DNA from: JBHYDC01 sp051861205
Lineage (GTDB): Bacteria; Pseudomonadota; Alphaproteobacteria; Rhizobiales; Pleomorphomonadaceae
NCBI GenBank assembly: GCA_051861205.1
Contig: JBHYDC010000006.1
Span: 62,001 to 126,000 of the forward strand
Reading direction: 5' to 3'
Length of the DNA: 64,000 nt
Translations under genes and position numbers: made by a program
Shown: piece after piece, positions 43,712 through 53,272 of the stretch
How positions within the stretch are numbered: the first letter of the stretch is position 1
Layout: the number at the start of each line of letters is the position of its first letter
Notes under the pieces: model-generated
Database searches by the model: none
What the model was told of the DNA's origin: nothing
The model's input: the letters and a program-made list of their open reading frames with translations, nothing else

Positions 43712-46585
43712 TCACGCCTTGGCCTTATTGCCCTTCTCCAGCATGTGCCGCACGTCTTCGGCCGGCATCGGCTGCGCGAAAAGAAAGCCTTGGGCGTAGT
43801 CCGTGCCGAAGCGCTCCAGTTCCTCGGCTTCCGCCTCGGTCTCCGCGCCCTCGGCCACCACTTCCATCCCCAAATCATGCGCCAGCGTCACAATGGCACG
43901 CAGGATCAGCAGCCGGTTCTTGCCGGTTCCTTTGAGGAAGCTTTGGTCGATCTTCAGCGTGTCGGCAGGCAGGCGTTGCAGATAGGAGAGCGAGGAAAAT
44001 CCGGTCCCGAAATCGTCCAGCGAAATCCCGGCGCCCATTTCCTTCAGCCGCCCCAGAACCTGTGTGGCGAACTCCGGGTTCTCCATGACAAGACTTTCGG
44101 TCAGCTCCAGCTTCAGCGCCCCGCGCGGCAGTTGCGTGCGGGCCAGCACCGCCTTGACGTCGTTGATCAGATCGTGCCGCAGCAATTGCCGGCTCGACAC
44201 GTTCACGCTCACGAACAGCCGCTCGCCGCCCGGCACCGTCTGCTGCCACTGCGCCAGTTGCCGCGCCGCCCGCTCCATCACGAACAGCCCAAGCTGCACG
44301 ATTTGTCCGGACCGTTCGGCGGCCGGAATGAAATCCGCCGGGGGAATCCGCCCGCGCTTGGGGTGGTCCCAGCGCAGCAGCGCCTCAAATCCCGCCACCG
44401 ATCGGTCGTCCATCCGCAAAATGGGCTGATAGAGCACCTTCATCTCGTCGCGTTCCAGCGCCCGGCGAAGATCCGTCTCCAGTGTCATCGCATCCGCCGC
44501 AGCCGCGCGCAGCGAGGGGCGGAATGTCTCGATTCGGTCGCCGCCCAGCCGCTTGGCATAAGCCACCGCGATTTCCGCATCCTTGACAAGATCAGCCGGC
44601 TCCCGCGTTTCCCGGTCGAACATGGCGATGCCAACCGACGCCGTCAGGAAAATCTCCCGCTCGCTGAAGCCGATAGACGCCCGGATTGCCCGCTTCACCG
44701 CATCCGCGAAGGCTGCCAGCCGGTCGGGCGTCTGTTCAGACACGAGGATGATGCCGAAATGGTCCCCGTCCAGCCGCGCCAAGCTGTCGAGCGGTTTGAG
44801 CAGCCGCCCCAGCCGCCGCGCGATGGTCAAAAGAATGGAATCGCCCACCGAAAGGCCCAAGCTCTCGTTCACCTGCCGGAAGCGGTCGATATCGATCAGA
44901 ATCACGGCCGGTCTTGCCGTGATTTCCGTCTGCGCCCGTGTCATGGCGGCTTGCAGCCGGTCCATGAAAAGCTCGCGATTCGGCAGGCCCGTCAGGTTGT
45001 CGTGCACGGCGTCATGCAGAAGCCGCTCCTGCGCGGTCTTCATGTCAGTCACGTCGAGCAGCGTTCCGACGCAGCGGATCACCTCGCCGTCATTGCCGAG
45101 GATCGGTCGCGCCCGCAAGCGAAACCATTGATAATGCCCGTCTTTCGCCCGCAGCCGGAAGGTTTGTCCCAGCCGGCCCTTGCGCGTTTCCACCACCGCG
45201 TCCAGCGTTGCCTTGAAGCGGTCGCGGTCTTGCGGATGCAGCACTTCCAGCCAGTCGCGCGCCGCCCCCTCCAGCGCGCCGCGCTTGAAGCCCAGGCTCT
45301 CTTCCGCTTCCGACGAGGTGTAGATCCGGTCGCGGGTCACGTCCCAGTCCCAGATCACGTCGCCCGCCCCGGTCAGCGCCAGCGCCCTCCGCTCCGAATC
45401 ATTCATCAGGCCATCGGCGATCGCCCCGCCCGCGAAGGCGTGCTGCATTACCGTGAAGCCCAAAAGCAGTACCAGCAGCACCAGCCCACCGGCCAGTGCG
45501 GGCTGGACGAGGTCGTTTACCATCTCGCCGGAAACCGTCAGCCCCGTGCCCGCCAGCCACGCGATGAACAGCAGCCAGGTCGGAATCAGCATGATCGCAC
45601 GGTCATATCCGCGCATCGCCAGCGCGATCACCAGCACCCCGCCCAGCGCCCCAAGTCCCGCCAGCACCATGCGCGCGATCCCCGCCGCGATTGAGGGATC
45701 ATAGCTTGCCACGCCGAACAGCGCCGTCAGCGCCAGCAGCGTCATCATCGCCACATGGCTGTAGCGAACATGCCATCGGTTCAAGTTGAGATAGGCATAG
45801 AGGAAGATGACCAGCGTCACCGCGATCATCACCTCAGACACCGCCCGGTAGAGTTGATCCACCCCCGGTTCTAAGTTGAAAACCTTGTTCCAGAACCCGA
45901 AATCGATGCACAGATACGCCAGCACCGCCCAAGCCAGCGCCGCCGTCGCCGGGAACATCATCGATCCCTTCACCACGAACAAAATGGTGAGAAACAGCGC
46001 CAGAAGCCCGGAAATACCCAGCACGATGCCCCGGTACAGCGTGTAGGCGTTCACGCTGTCCTTATAAGCATTGGGCTCCCAAAGGGTCAGTTGCGGCAGT
46101 TGCGGCGTGCGCAGTTCCGTTACGAAGGTCACCACCGTGCCCGGATCCAGCGTGACCAGAAACACGTCCGCCTCCGCGCTCGGCTGGCGTTCGGGCGCGA
46201 ACCCCTCGCTCGGCGTTATCGACGATATGCGCGACGTTCCAAGGTCCGGCCACATTATGCCAGACCCCGCTAGCCGGAAATGCGGCGCCACGATCAGGCG
46301 GTCCAATTGCTGGTCCGATGTGTTCGACAGCGCGAAAATCGCCCACATCGTGTTCCGCTCGATGGGCGAGCGCACCTCGATGCTTCGCACCACGCCATCG
46401 GGGCCGGGCGTCGTCAGCACCTTGATCGTGTTTTCCGGCTGCAACCGGTAGTCCAGCACCGTGGTCAGATCCAGTGCTGCCACGTCGGCGGGCACCGGCA
46501 CCGCATCCACGGCACCGGCCCTGTTTACGCAGATAAAGGCAATCGCAAGCAGAAGCAGCAATCGGCGGACGATGGCCAAGGACAT
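43712..46585 (-). CDS. 7TM-PAS-degenerate GGDEF-EAL c-di-GMP phosphodiesterase
   Basis: A 957-residue membrane signalling protein. Signal peptide (about 1-24), a periplasmic domain of the 7TMR-DISM type to about 175, seven membrane helices to about 390, a PAS domain with PAC tail (about 405-525), a GGDEF-like domain and an EAL domain. The GGDEF site reads DGDHF near residue 605, so cyclase activity is unlikely. The EAL domain keeps EALL near 733, ELTES, DDFGTG, KIDQSF and AEGAE, so it should hydrolyse c-di-GMP. The degenerate GGDEF may bind GTP as an allosteric site. Start ATG 46585 is chosen because it gives the signal peptide. Confidence 0.93.
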   Translation of the reverse strand: MSLAIVRRLLLLLAIAFICVNRAGAVDAVPVPADVAALDLTTVLDYRLQPENTIKVLTTPGPDGVVRSIEVRSPIERNTMWAIFALSNTSDQQLDRLIVAPHFRLAGSGIMWPDLGTSRISSITPSEGFAPERQPSAEADVFLVTLDPGTVVTFVTELRTPQLPQLTLWEPNAYKDSVNAYTLYRGIVLGISGLLALFLTILFVVKGSMMFPATAALAWAVLAYLCIDFGFWNKVFNLEPGVDQLYRAVSEVMIAVTLVIFLYAYLNLNRWHVRYSHVAMMTLLALTALFGVASYDPSIAAGIARMVLAGLGALGGVLVIALAMRGYDRAIMLIPTWLLFIAWLAGTGLTVSGEMVNDLVQPALAGGLVLLVLLLGFTVMQHAFAGGAIADGLMNDSERRALALTGAGDVIWDWDVTRDRIYTSSEAEESLGFKRGALEGAARDWLEVLHPQDRDRFKATLDAVVETRKGRLGQTFRLRAKDGHYQWFRLRARPILGNDGEVIRCVGTLLDVTDMKTAQERLLHDAVHDNLTGLPNRELFMDRLQAAMTRAQTEITARPAVILIDIDRFRQVNESLGLSVGDSILLTIARRLGRLLKPLDSLARLDGDHFGIILVSEQTPDRLAAFADAVKRAIRASIGFSEREIFLTASVGIAMFDRETREPADLVKDAEIAVAYAKRLGGDRIETFRPSLRAAAADAMTLETDLRRALERDEMKVLYQPILRMDDRSVAGFEALLRWDHPKRGRIPPADFIPAAERSGQIVQLGLFVMERAARQLAQWQQTVPGGERLFVSVNVSSRQLLRHDLINDVKAVLARTQLPRGALKLELTESLVMENPEFATQVLGRLKEMGAGISLDDFGTGFSSLSYLQRLPADTLKIDQSFLKGTGKNRLLILRAIVTLAHDLGMEVVAEGAETEAEAEELERFGTDYAQGFLFAQPMPAEDVRHMLEKGNKAKA

Positions 46586-46813
46586 GACTCCACTCGTTCG
46601 GCCGTCGCCGACTTCCAAGAACACTACCGTACCTTCACCCGGAAGGGCAGGCCGCGAAGGCACCGAACCGGCTCTCGCCACGCTCTTTGCACGCTTTCTT
46701 CATTTAAAGCGCGGCAGCTACGAGTTTGGCAGGCGTTTTAAAACAGACGCGGCCGGCGCCGAAAAGCCCGGCGCGCAACAATCCCCAATCCTAGCCCCGG
46801 CCCTTGGACTACC

Positions 46814-47422
46814 CTAACCCCCGGTCGCCTTTTGCCGGGCCGGCCGTGGATCGTCGCCCAGCATCGCGAACAGCACGTGGTCCTGCCACCGCCCATCGAT
46901 CAGAAGATAGCGGCGAGCAAAGCCTTCCCGTGTGAATCCGACGTTTTCAAGGAGGCGGATCGATCGGGTGTTGGCCGGCATCGACGCCGCTTCCAGCCGG
47001 TGCAGCTTCAGGTTATCGAAAACGAACGGGATCACCGCCCCAACGACCTCGCTCATGAACCCTTGCCCGGCATACCGCTCGCCCATCCAATAGCCAAGCG
47101 CACAGCTCTGCGTCACGCCGCGCCGTACGTGGGAAAGCGTCACGCCGCCGATCAATCGGTCGTTGTCGTTCCGAAATACGAAGAAGGGATAGCCGGCATC
47201 CTCCTGCATCTCGCGCTGATACCGCTTGATGCGCCGCCGAAACGCCGGACGGGTTAGGTCGTCGATCGGCCAGGTCGGCTCCCAAGGCCTTAGAAACCCG
47301 CGGCTTTCGTCGCGAATCTCCGCCCAATTGGAGTAATCGGCCATAATCGGAACCCGAAGGGTCACCCGTTCACCCCGAAGCACGGGGCCCGTGTCGCCGA
47401 CCACGACACGAAAGAGCGTCAT
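46814..47422 (-). CDS. GNAT N-acetyltransferase (RimJ/RimL type)
   Basis: A 202-residue acetyltransferase of the RimJ/RimL group. LRGERVTLRVP starts the domain, GYWMGERYAGQGFMSEVV is the acetyl-CoA binding A motif, and NTRSIRLLENVGFTREGFARRYLLIDGRWQDHVLFA is the C-terminal part of the fold. It likely acetylates a protein N-terminus or small molecule. Its ATG overlaps the stop of the upstream M16 protease (ATGA), so both are cotranscribed. Confidence 0.92.
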   Translation of the reverse strand: MTLFRVVVGDTGPVLRGERVTLRVPIMADYSNWAEIRDESRGFLRPWEPTWPIDDLTRPAFRRRIKRYQREMQEDAGYPFFVFRNDNDRLIGGVTLSHVRRGVTQSCALGYWMGERYAGQGFMSEVVGAVIPFVFDNLKLHRLEAASMPANTRSIRLLENVGFTREGFARRYLLIDGRWQDHVLFAMLGDDPRPARQKATGG

Positions 47423-48699
47423 GCCGCGCTCGCGGGTCTGGAGTTGAACCGCCCCGCGATCGCCGCCAGCGACGGCACATCCGCGATCGGCCCTATCGCC
47501 GCCACCGTCGGCCGCCCGTTAAAGGTCATCTCCGCCAGGAAGTCCGACACCATCGTCGGCGTCACCGCGTCGATCTTCGCCACCAGTTCGTCCAGCGGCA
47601 GCGGCCGGCCATGGAACATGATGTGCCGCGCAATCTGGCCCGCGCGTGCCGCCGGGCTTTCCAGCGTCATTAAAAGCCCCGCCCGAAGCTGCGCCTTCGC
47701 CCGCGCCACCTCCGCCTCCGTCACGGAACCGATCGCTTTTTGAACTTCTTCAAGCGAGGTTTCCACCAGCGCCGCCGCATCGGTCTCCCCGGTCGCCGCC
47801 GAAATCCCGAAGATCCCCGCGTCCCTGAACCCCCAATGGAAGGAGTAAACCGAATAGCAAAGCCCGCGCTTTTCCCGGATTTCCTGGAACAGCCGCGACG
47901 ACATACCCCCGCCGAGCACCGATGAGGCGATCTGCGCTGTGGTGAACTCGTCCGAATGGTAGGAAACGCCGGGAAACCCGAGCACGATCTGCGCTTCCAT
48001 CAGGTCGCGTTCTTCGCGCTTTTCGCCGCCCTCATAAACGGCGCTTGCCTCCGGCACCGCCGCGGCGGCGGAATAGTCGCCGAACTTTTCGCGCACGTTC
48101 CGCACGATCTCAGCGTGCTCCAGCTTTCCCGCCGCCGCAATCACCGTGCGGGGGCCCGTGTAATGCTTGGCGAGATAGCCGCGCAGCGCCGTATCGGAAA
48201 ATCCGGTCACGGTTTCCACCGACCCCAGGATCGGCCGCCCAATCGGCTGCGCGGGAAACGCCGCTTCCTGGAACATATCGAACACCAGGTCTTCCGGCGT
48301 ATCCAAAGCGGCGCCGATTTCCTGGCCGATCACATGCTTCTCGCGCGCCAGTTCCTCCGGATCGAACACCGAATCCTGCAGAATATCGGCCAGAATATCG
48401 ATCGCCAGCGGCACGTCCGCCGCCAAGATCCGGGCGTAATAGCTTGTGCTTTCAATCGAAGTGCCGGCATTCACCTCGCCGCCCACATTTTCGATTTCCT
48501 CGGCGATCCCCGCCGCCGATCGCCGCCGCGTGCCTTTGAAGGCCATGTGTTCGAGAAGGTGCGAAATGCCGTTCTCGGAGGCGTCCTCGGAGCGCGATCC
48601 CGCCGACACCCAAACGCCAAGCGCCGTCGAAGCCAGATGGGACATCCCATGACTGACCACGGTGATGCCGTTCTCAAGCTCCGTAACGTCGACGGCCAT
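47419..48699 (-). CDS. M16 family processing peptidase, cytoplasmic
   Basis: A 426-residue pitrilysin-type zinc protease resembling the beta subunit of mitochondrial processing peptidase. HLLEH gives zinc ligands H47 and H51 and catalytic E50. EIREKRGLCYSVYSF with the Arg/Tyr pair is also present, so a single chain holds both halves, unlike the split pair at 4.2-6.9 kb. No signal peptide. It lies four bases after thrC, as in many alphaproteobacteria. Confidence 0.95.
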   Translation of the reverse strand: MAVDVTELENGITVVSHGMSHLASTALGVWVSAGSRSEDASENGISHLLEHMAFKGTRRRSAAGIAEEIENVGGEVNAGTSIESTSYYARILAADVPLAIDILADILQDSVFDPEELAREKHVIGQEIGAALDTPEDLVFDMFQEAAFPAQPIGRPILGSVETVTGFSDTALRGYLAKHYTGPRTVIAAAGKLEHAEIVRNVREKFGDYSAAAAVPEASAVYEGGEKREERDLMEAQIVLGFPGVSYHSDEFTTAQIASSVLGGGMSSRLFQEIREKRGLCYSVYSFHWGFRDAGIFGISAATGETDAAALVETSLEEVQKAIGSVTEAEVARAKAQLRAGLLMTLESPAARAGQIARHIMFHGRPLPLDELVAKIDAVTPTMVSDFLAEMTFNGRPTVAAIGPIADVPSLAAIAGRFNSRPASAA

Positions 48700-48703
48700 A
48701 CGC

Positions 48704-50113
48704 TTACGCCTCCAATTTCACGGCCCGCGCGGTGTCGAGAATGAAAGTCTCCACCGCCTCCAGGCTGTTGCCGATCACCGTCTGCCGTTCCGCACGCGAC
48801 ATCAAGTCCCCGAGCCAATCGGGCAGGGCGGGATATTCGCCCGCCGCCGCCGCCACCGCATCCGGAAATTTCGCCGGATGCGCCGTGCCCAGTGTCACCA
48901 TGGGTACATGGGGCACCATGCGCCGCTCGGCCACCGCCGCCGCCGTCGCCGTGTGCGGGTCGAGAAGATAGCCCGCCTCCCGCCGCACCCGTGCGATCGT
49001 CGCCGCCGTCGCGGCCTCGTCCGTGCAGTCCGCGTCCACATCGGCGCGGATCCGCGCCATCGCCGCGTCGTCGATCCCGAATGCGCCGGATTGCTGAAGC
49101 TGCGCCATCGCCCGGCTCACCGCCGCTCCGTCGCGCCCAAGCGCCTCGAACAGCAGCCGCTCGAAGTTGGATGAGACCTGAATGTCCATCGAGGGCGAAA
49201 TCGTGGGCACAACGCCGGTCACCTCATAGCGTCCGGTTTCCATCGTCCGGACCAGAATATCATTGACGTTGGTCGCCACGATCAGCCGCTCGATCGGCAG
49301 TCCCATCTTTTTGGCCACATAGCCGGCAAACACGTCGCCGAAATTTCCCGTCGGCACGGCGAAGGACACTGCCCGGTAGGGCGCACCCAGCGCCGCCGCT
49401 GCCACGAAGTAATAGACCACCTGGGCAACGATCCGCCCCCAGTTGATCGAATTCACGCCCGATAGCCGCACCTTGTCGCGGAAGCTGTGGTGATTGAACA
49501 TCCCCTTCACGATCGCCTGCGCGTCGTCGAACGTTCCCTCAAGCGCCAGCGCATGAACGTTGTCGTCCGCAACCGTCGTCATCTGCCGCCGCTGCACCGC
49601 CGAAACGCGGCCATGGGGGAACAGGATGTAGATGTCCGTATTCTCGCGCCCGCGAAACGCCTCGATCGCCGCCCCGCCGGTATCGCCGGACGTCGCGCCC
49701 ACAATGGTCGCCCGCTCGCCGCGCGCACCGAGCACATGGTCCATCAGCCGGGCCAGCAACTGCATGGCAACGTCTTTGAACGCCAACGTCGGCCCGTGGA
49801 AAAGCTCCAGCACGAAGTGCCCTGGCGCAAGCTGCACCAGCGGCGTCACGGCCGGGTGCCGGAAGGTCGCGCCATAGGCCTCGCCGATCATGGTGCTGAG
49901 GTCGCTCTGCGCAATGCTGCCGGCAACGAAGGGCGAAATCACCGCCTCGGCCACCTCCGCGTAAGGCCGCCCGGCAAATCCCGCGATCGTCTCGCGCGAC
50001 AGCGTCGGCCACGTCTCAGGAACATAGAGCCCGCCGTCACGGGCAAGACCGGCCAGAACGACCTCGGGGAAGGTCAAAGCGGGCGTGCCGCCCCGCGTGC
50101 TCACATACTTCAC
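48704..50113 (-). CDS. thrC: Threonine synthase
   Basis: PLP enzyme of 469 residues converting O-phosphohomoserine to threonine. FHGPTLAFKDVAMQ places the PLP lysine at K113; GATSGDTGGAA is the phosphate-binding loop. I take GTG 50113 as the start because KYVSTRGGTP is the family N-terminus. Upstream frame to 50335 has no similarity and includes much Arg-rich sequence. The matching homoserine kinase thrB is at 53.7-54.7 kb. Confidence 0.96.
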   Translation of the reverse strand: MKYVSTRGGTPALTFPEVVLAGLARDGGLYVPETWPTLSRETIAGFAGRPYAEVAEAVISPFVAGSIAQSDLSTMIGEAYGATFRHPAVTPLVQLAPGHFVLELFHGPTLAFKDVAMQLLARLMDHVLGARGERATIVGATSGDTGGAAIEAFRGRENTDIYILFPHGRVSAVQRRQMTTVADDNVHALALEGTFDDAQAIVKGMFNHHSFRDKVRLSGVNSINWGRIVAQVVYYFVAAAALGAPYRAVSFAVPTGNFGDVFAGYVAKKMGLPIERLIVATNVNDILVRTMETGRYEVTGVVPTISPSMDIQVSSNFERLLFEALGRDGAAVSRAMAQLQQSGAFGIDDAAMARIRADVDADCTDEAATAATIARVRREAGYLLDPHTATAAAVAERRMVPHVPMVTLGTAHPAKFPDAVAAAAGEYPALPDWLGDLMSRAERQTVIGNSLEAVETFILDTARAVKLEA

Positions 50114-50222
50114 GGGTCCGAAATTTCCTGATTGAGCGGCCGCCGCACCGGCCCGAAAAAAGCTGGCAAACCCTATCCGTGCGAAGCGTTTGGAGCAAGG
50201 ATCTTGGCGCACCCCGCCAGCG

Positions 50223-50813
50223 TCAGGCGTGTCCGCTCTCCGACGACAAAAGCGCCGGATCCACGCCCAGCGTCGCCAGCGCGCGCGTGTAGCGGCTGTC
50301 GAGATCGGCCTCGAAGATAATGTCCTGATCCGCATCGCAGGTCAGCCAGCCGTTCGCCTGAATCTCGCTCTCTAACTGCCCCGGCGCCCATCCGGCATAG
50401 CCCAGCGCCAGCATCGCGCGCTCAGGTCCCCGCCCGTCGGCGATCGCTTTGAGAACCTCCAGCGTCGCCGTCAGCGAAATCGTCTCGCTGATCGGCAGCG
50501 TCGAGTTTTCCAGATGATAGTCGGAGGTATGCAGCACAAATCCGCGCCCGGTTTCCACCGGCCCACCCTTATGCACCTTCATGGACCGCGCGGCCGATGG
50601 CAGCAGGAACCGCTCATTGTCGGGAATAATGTCGAGTTGAACCAGAAGGTCGCGGAAGGAAAGCTGCACCATCGGCTTGTTGATGATCAAACCCATGGCC
50701 CCCTCCGCCGAATGGGCGCAGAGATACACCACCGACCGCGTGAAGCTGGTTTCCTCCACGCCCGGCATCGCAATCAAGAATTGGCCGTCAAGATAACTCT
50801 GACGCGCAGCCAT
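50223..50813 (-). CDS. YqgE/AlgH family protein (DUF179)
   Basis: A 196-residue protein of the UPF0301 family. FLIAMPGVEETSFTRSVVYLCAH, GAMGLIINKP and GYAGWAPGQLESEI are characteristic. Function is unresolved, though the fold is known. The ATG at 50813 is likely; a GTG at 50885 is also in frame. It is divergent from the DsbD-N-like gene. Confidence 0.9.
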   Translation of the reverse strand: MAARQSYLDGQFLIAMPGVEETSFTRSVVYLCAHSAEGAMGLIINKPMVQLSFRDLLVQLDIIPDNERFLLPSAARSMKVHKGGPVETGRGFVLHTSDYHLENSTLPISETISLTATLEVLKAIADGRGPERAMLALGYAGWAPGQLESEIQANGWLTCDADQDIIFEADLDSRYTRALATLGVDPALLSSESGHA

Positions 50814-50966
50814 GAAGGCCGTCCGTTTTTCCGGTTCCGAATCTCCAATAATCGACCCGGAATCTGTTGCCAGTATAGACTTCACGACAATATGAGCGCA
50901 CCTGCGGCTGTTTCAAGGCTGACAACGGGTAAACTCCGCGACGTTTTTGCCTTAGCCCGAAAGAGT

Positions 50967-51794
50967 ATGACCATATCATCCCTATCTCCCTTCGGCGCAG
51001 GCCTTGCTTTTGCAATTGTTTTCGCCGCGTCCGCCTTAGCCGCTCCCGCCATTCCGGTGCCCGGCACGCGGCTCCTCGTAGCCGGTCCCTCAGGTGAACC
51101 CGGTTCCTATTCAGCCGGAGTCGCCATCGCGCTGCCGCCAGATTGGCACACCTATTGGCGCAGTCCGGGCGATGCCGGCCTTCCTCCGATGTGGGATACG
51201 CAAGGCAGCGAAAACCTGGCCGCCTTCACCGTCCGCTACCCCGCCCCAACCCGCTATTTCGACGGCTACGGCACCCAGGCCGTCTACCAAGGCGGCGTGG
51301 TTTTTCCCGCCACCGTCACCGCCGCCGATCCCGCGCGCCCCGTCATCCTGCGCCTCGCACTCACTTACGGTTTTTGCCGCGAGATCTGCGTACCCGCCGA
51401 AGCAGCGTTCGAGGCCGTCTTTCAGCCCGCCGGCAGTTCCAGCAAGGCGGGCGACGCCGCCGAAATCGCAAAGGCCGAGGCCCGCGTTCCCGTCCTGAAC
51501 CCGGCCCCACGCGCGGGCATCCCCGCGCTTTTGTCCCTCACCGCCGCCGCAACGCCGGAGCCTGCCGCCGAAATCGTCATCGCCTCCGCCACCCCGGATA
51601 CGGATGTTTTCGTGGAGGGCCCGGACGGCTGGTATCTCTCCCCGCCCAAACCCCTCGGCCTCAGCGGCTCGCTCGCCCGCTTCCGCCTCGCGTTCGACTC
51701 CATCCCGAAAGGCGCATCCATCTCCGGCGCATCCCTTCGCATCACGATCGTGGATCCGCTCGGCTCATCGGAAATCCTGCGCACTCTCGACTGA
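50967..51794 (+). CDS. Secreted protein with DsbD N-terminal-like domain
   Basis: A 275-residue exported protein with a signal peptide to about residue 26. It matches the protein-disulfide reductase DsbD N-terminal-like domain: ALPPDWHTYWRSPGDAG near the start and YGFCREICVPAEA with C137 and C141. There is no membrane transporter or thioredoxin domain of full-length DsbD. It may carry reducing equivalents in the periplasm or assist thiol-copper chemistry, but a partner is not seen. The peroxiredoxin gene follows by 67 bases. Confidence 0.8.
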   Translation: MTISSLSPFGAGLAFAIVFAASALAAPAIPVPGTRLLVAGPSGEPGSYSAGVAIALPPDWHTYWRSPGDAGLPPMWDTQGSENLAAFTVRYPAPTRYFDGYGTQAVYQGGVVFPATVTAADPARPVILRLALTYGFCREICVPAEAAFEAVFQPAGSSSKAGDAAEIAKAEARVPVLNPAPRAGIPALLSLTAAATPEPAAEIVIASATPDTDVFVEGPDGWYLSPPKPLGLSGSLARFRLAFDSIPKGASISGASLRITIVDPLGSSEILRTLD

Positions 51795-51861
51795 AAGTCG
51801 AGGATCGCATAAACGACAAAGCCTCAGACGTAAGTTCCTTAAAACCAACTGTGAGGCTTGG

Positions 51862-52344
51862 ATGATTTCGATTGGCGACCGGCTCCCCGAGGCGCGTTTC
51901 AAGGTCAAGACCGATGCGGCAACAACCGACTACACCACCACCGATGTGTTCTCCGGCAAGAAGGTCGTCCTTTTCGCCGTTCCCGGCGCCTTCACCCCCA
52001 CCTGCAGCATGAATCACCTGCCGGGCTACGTTGAAAACGCCGAGGCCTTCAAGGCAAAGGGCGTGGACACCATCGCCGTCGTCGCCGTGAACGATCACTA
52101 CGTCATGCATGCTTGGGCGGGCGCCACTGAGGCCGGCGAAAAGATCCTGTTCCTCGCCGACGGCAACGGCGCTTTCACCAGCGCGGCCGGTCTCGGCATC
52201 GACCTTTCGGGCGGCGGCCTCGGCGTTCGCTCCAAGCGCTACGCCATGATCGTCGAAGACGGCGTCGTGAAGTCGCTCGACATCGAGGAAAATCCCGGTC
52301 AGGCTACCGTATCGAGCGCCGCCAGCGTTATCGAGAAGCTCTGA
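51862..52344 (+). CDS. Peroxiredoxin, Prx5 type
   Basis: Thiol peroxidase of 160 residues that reduces hydroperoxides. PGAFTPTCSMNHLPGY holds the peroxidatic C48. I see no second conserved cysteine, suggesting a one-Cys enzyme using glutathione or glutaredoxin. GVRSKRYAMIVEDGVV is typical of the Prx5 family. The frame is open further upstream but the family starts here. Confidence 0.93.
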   Translation: MISIGDRLPEARFKVKTDAATTDYTTTDVFSGKKVVLFAVPGAFTPTCSMNHLPGYVENAEAFKAKGVDTIAVVAVNDHYVMHAWAGATEAGEKILFLADGNGAFTSAAGLGIDLSGGGLGVRSKRYAMIVEDGVVKSLDIEENPGQATVSSAASVIEKL

Positions 52345-52360
52345 GAAAGCTCCGCCTCGG

Positions 52361-53272
52361 TCAGCCCGCGATCACGTTCAGCGTGCGCGGCTCGGCGCGG
52401 ATCCAATCGTCGACGGTGGCCATCCGGTCACCGTCGATTTGCATCCGGATGCCGGCTCCGGAAAATCGCACCGCGCTCACCGCCCGGTCGGTCACGCCGG
52501 GAACGCGGCTTAGCCGCCCCATCGCAAGCCCTAGCGCCGCGCGCGCCAGAGCCTTCGGCCGGTCATCCCTCAGCATCACGAGCCGCAGCCCCGGCCGGGT
52601 CACGTCAGTTTCCCGCGTGATGGTCAGCGGCCCCCCGTAAAACCGGGCCGTCGTCACCACGGCCAGCCGGCACACGAAACGCTTGCCGTCTGCTTCCACC
52701 GTCACATCGCGCCCGCCGTGCGCAAAGGCCAAGCGGAGCGCCGTCGCGGCATAGGCGAGCTTGCCCCAACGGCGCTTCACCGCCGGGTCCACCGCATGCA
52801 CCACATCGGCATCGAACCCGGCCGACGTCATCAGCATGAACGCCCGCTCGCCGATCCGTCCCAAATGAATCGGCTTCGTCGCGCCCATCGCCACCGCATC
52901 CGCGATCTTCTCCGGCCGAAACGGCAGGCAAAGTTCATGCGCCAGCACATTTGCGGTCCCAAACGGCAAGATCGCCAGCGCCGGCCCCGGCTCGCGCGCC
53001 TTCAGCAATCCTTGAACCGCCTCATTGATCGATCCGTCGCCGCCCGCCACCACCAGCGTTTCGACATCCCCGTTCACGCTCGAGGCCAAGGCAGTCAGGT
53101 CGCCCGACGCCCGCGTCAGCCGCACCTCGCAAGCCAGCCCCCGTGCTCGTACCGCACCGGCGAACCGCTCCAGCGCCGCCGCGTGAAATCCGCCGGCAGC
53201 CGGGTTCGCCACCACCAAAACGCGCGGCCGCAAACCTGAGACCAGAGGAGAGGGCGCCCCGCCGCCTCTCAT
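52361..53272 (-). CDS. Diacylglycerol kinase-family lipid kinase
   Basis: A 303-residue DAGK-catalytic-domain protein of the YegS/BmrU group. VVANPAAGG (20-28) and the nucleotide-binding GGDGSINE (77-84) are conserved; FGTANVLAHELCLP follows. It phosphorylates a lipid, possibly diacylglycerol or a sphingoid base. The ATG overlaps the rnhA stop (TGATG), so it is coupled to rnhA. Confidence 0.9.
   Translation of the reverse strand: MRGGGAPSPLVSGLRPRVLVVANPAAGGFHAAALERFAGAVRARGLACEVRLTRASGDLTALASSVNGDVETLVVAGGDGSINEAVQGLLKAREPGPALAILPFGTANVLAHELCLPFRPEKIADAVAMGATKPIHLGRIGERAFMLMTSAGFDADVVHAVDPAVKRRWGKLAYAATALRLAFAHGGRDVTVEADGKRFVCRLAVVTTARFYGGPLTITRETDVTRPGLRLVMLRDDRPKALARAALGLAMGRLSRVPGVTDRAVSAVRFSGAGIRMQIDGDRMATVDDWIRAEPRTLNVIAG

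Noticed and set aside
43274..45694. 806-codon open frame on the plus strand
   Set aside because: Runs through SURF1 in another frame and antisense to the EAL protein; Gln/Arg/Pro/His-rich shadow composition.
46740..46813. GCGCCG / CGGCGC hairpin downstream of the GNAT gene as a terminator
   Set aside because: Short stem and no T-run in the direction of transcription.
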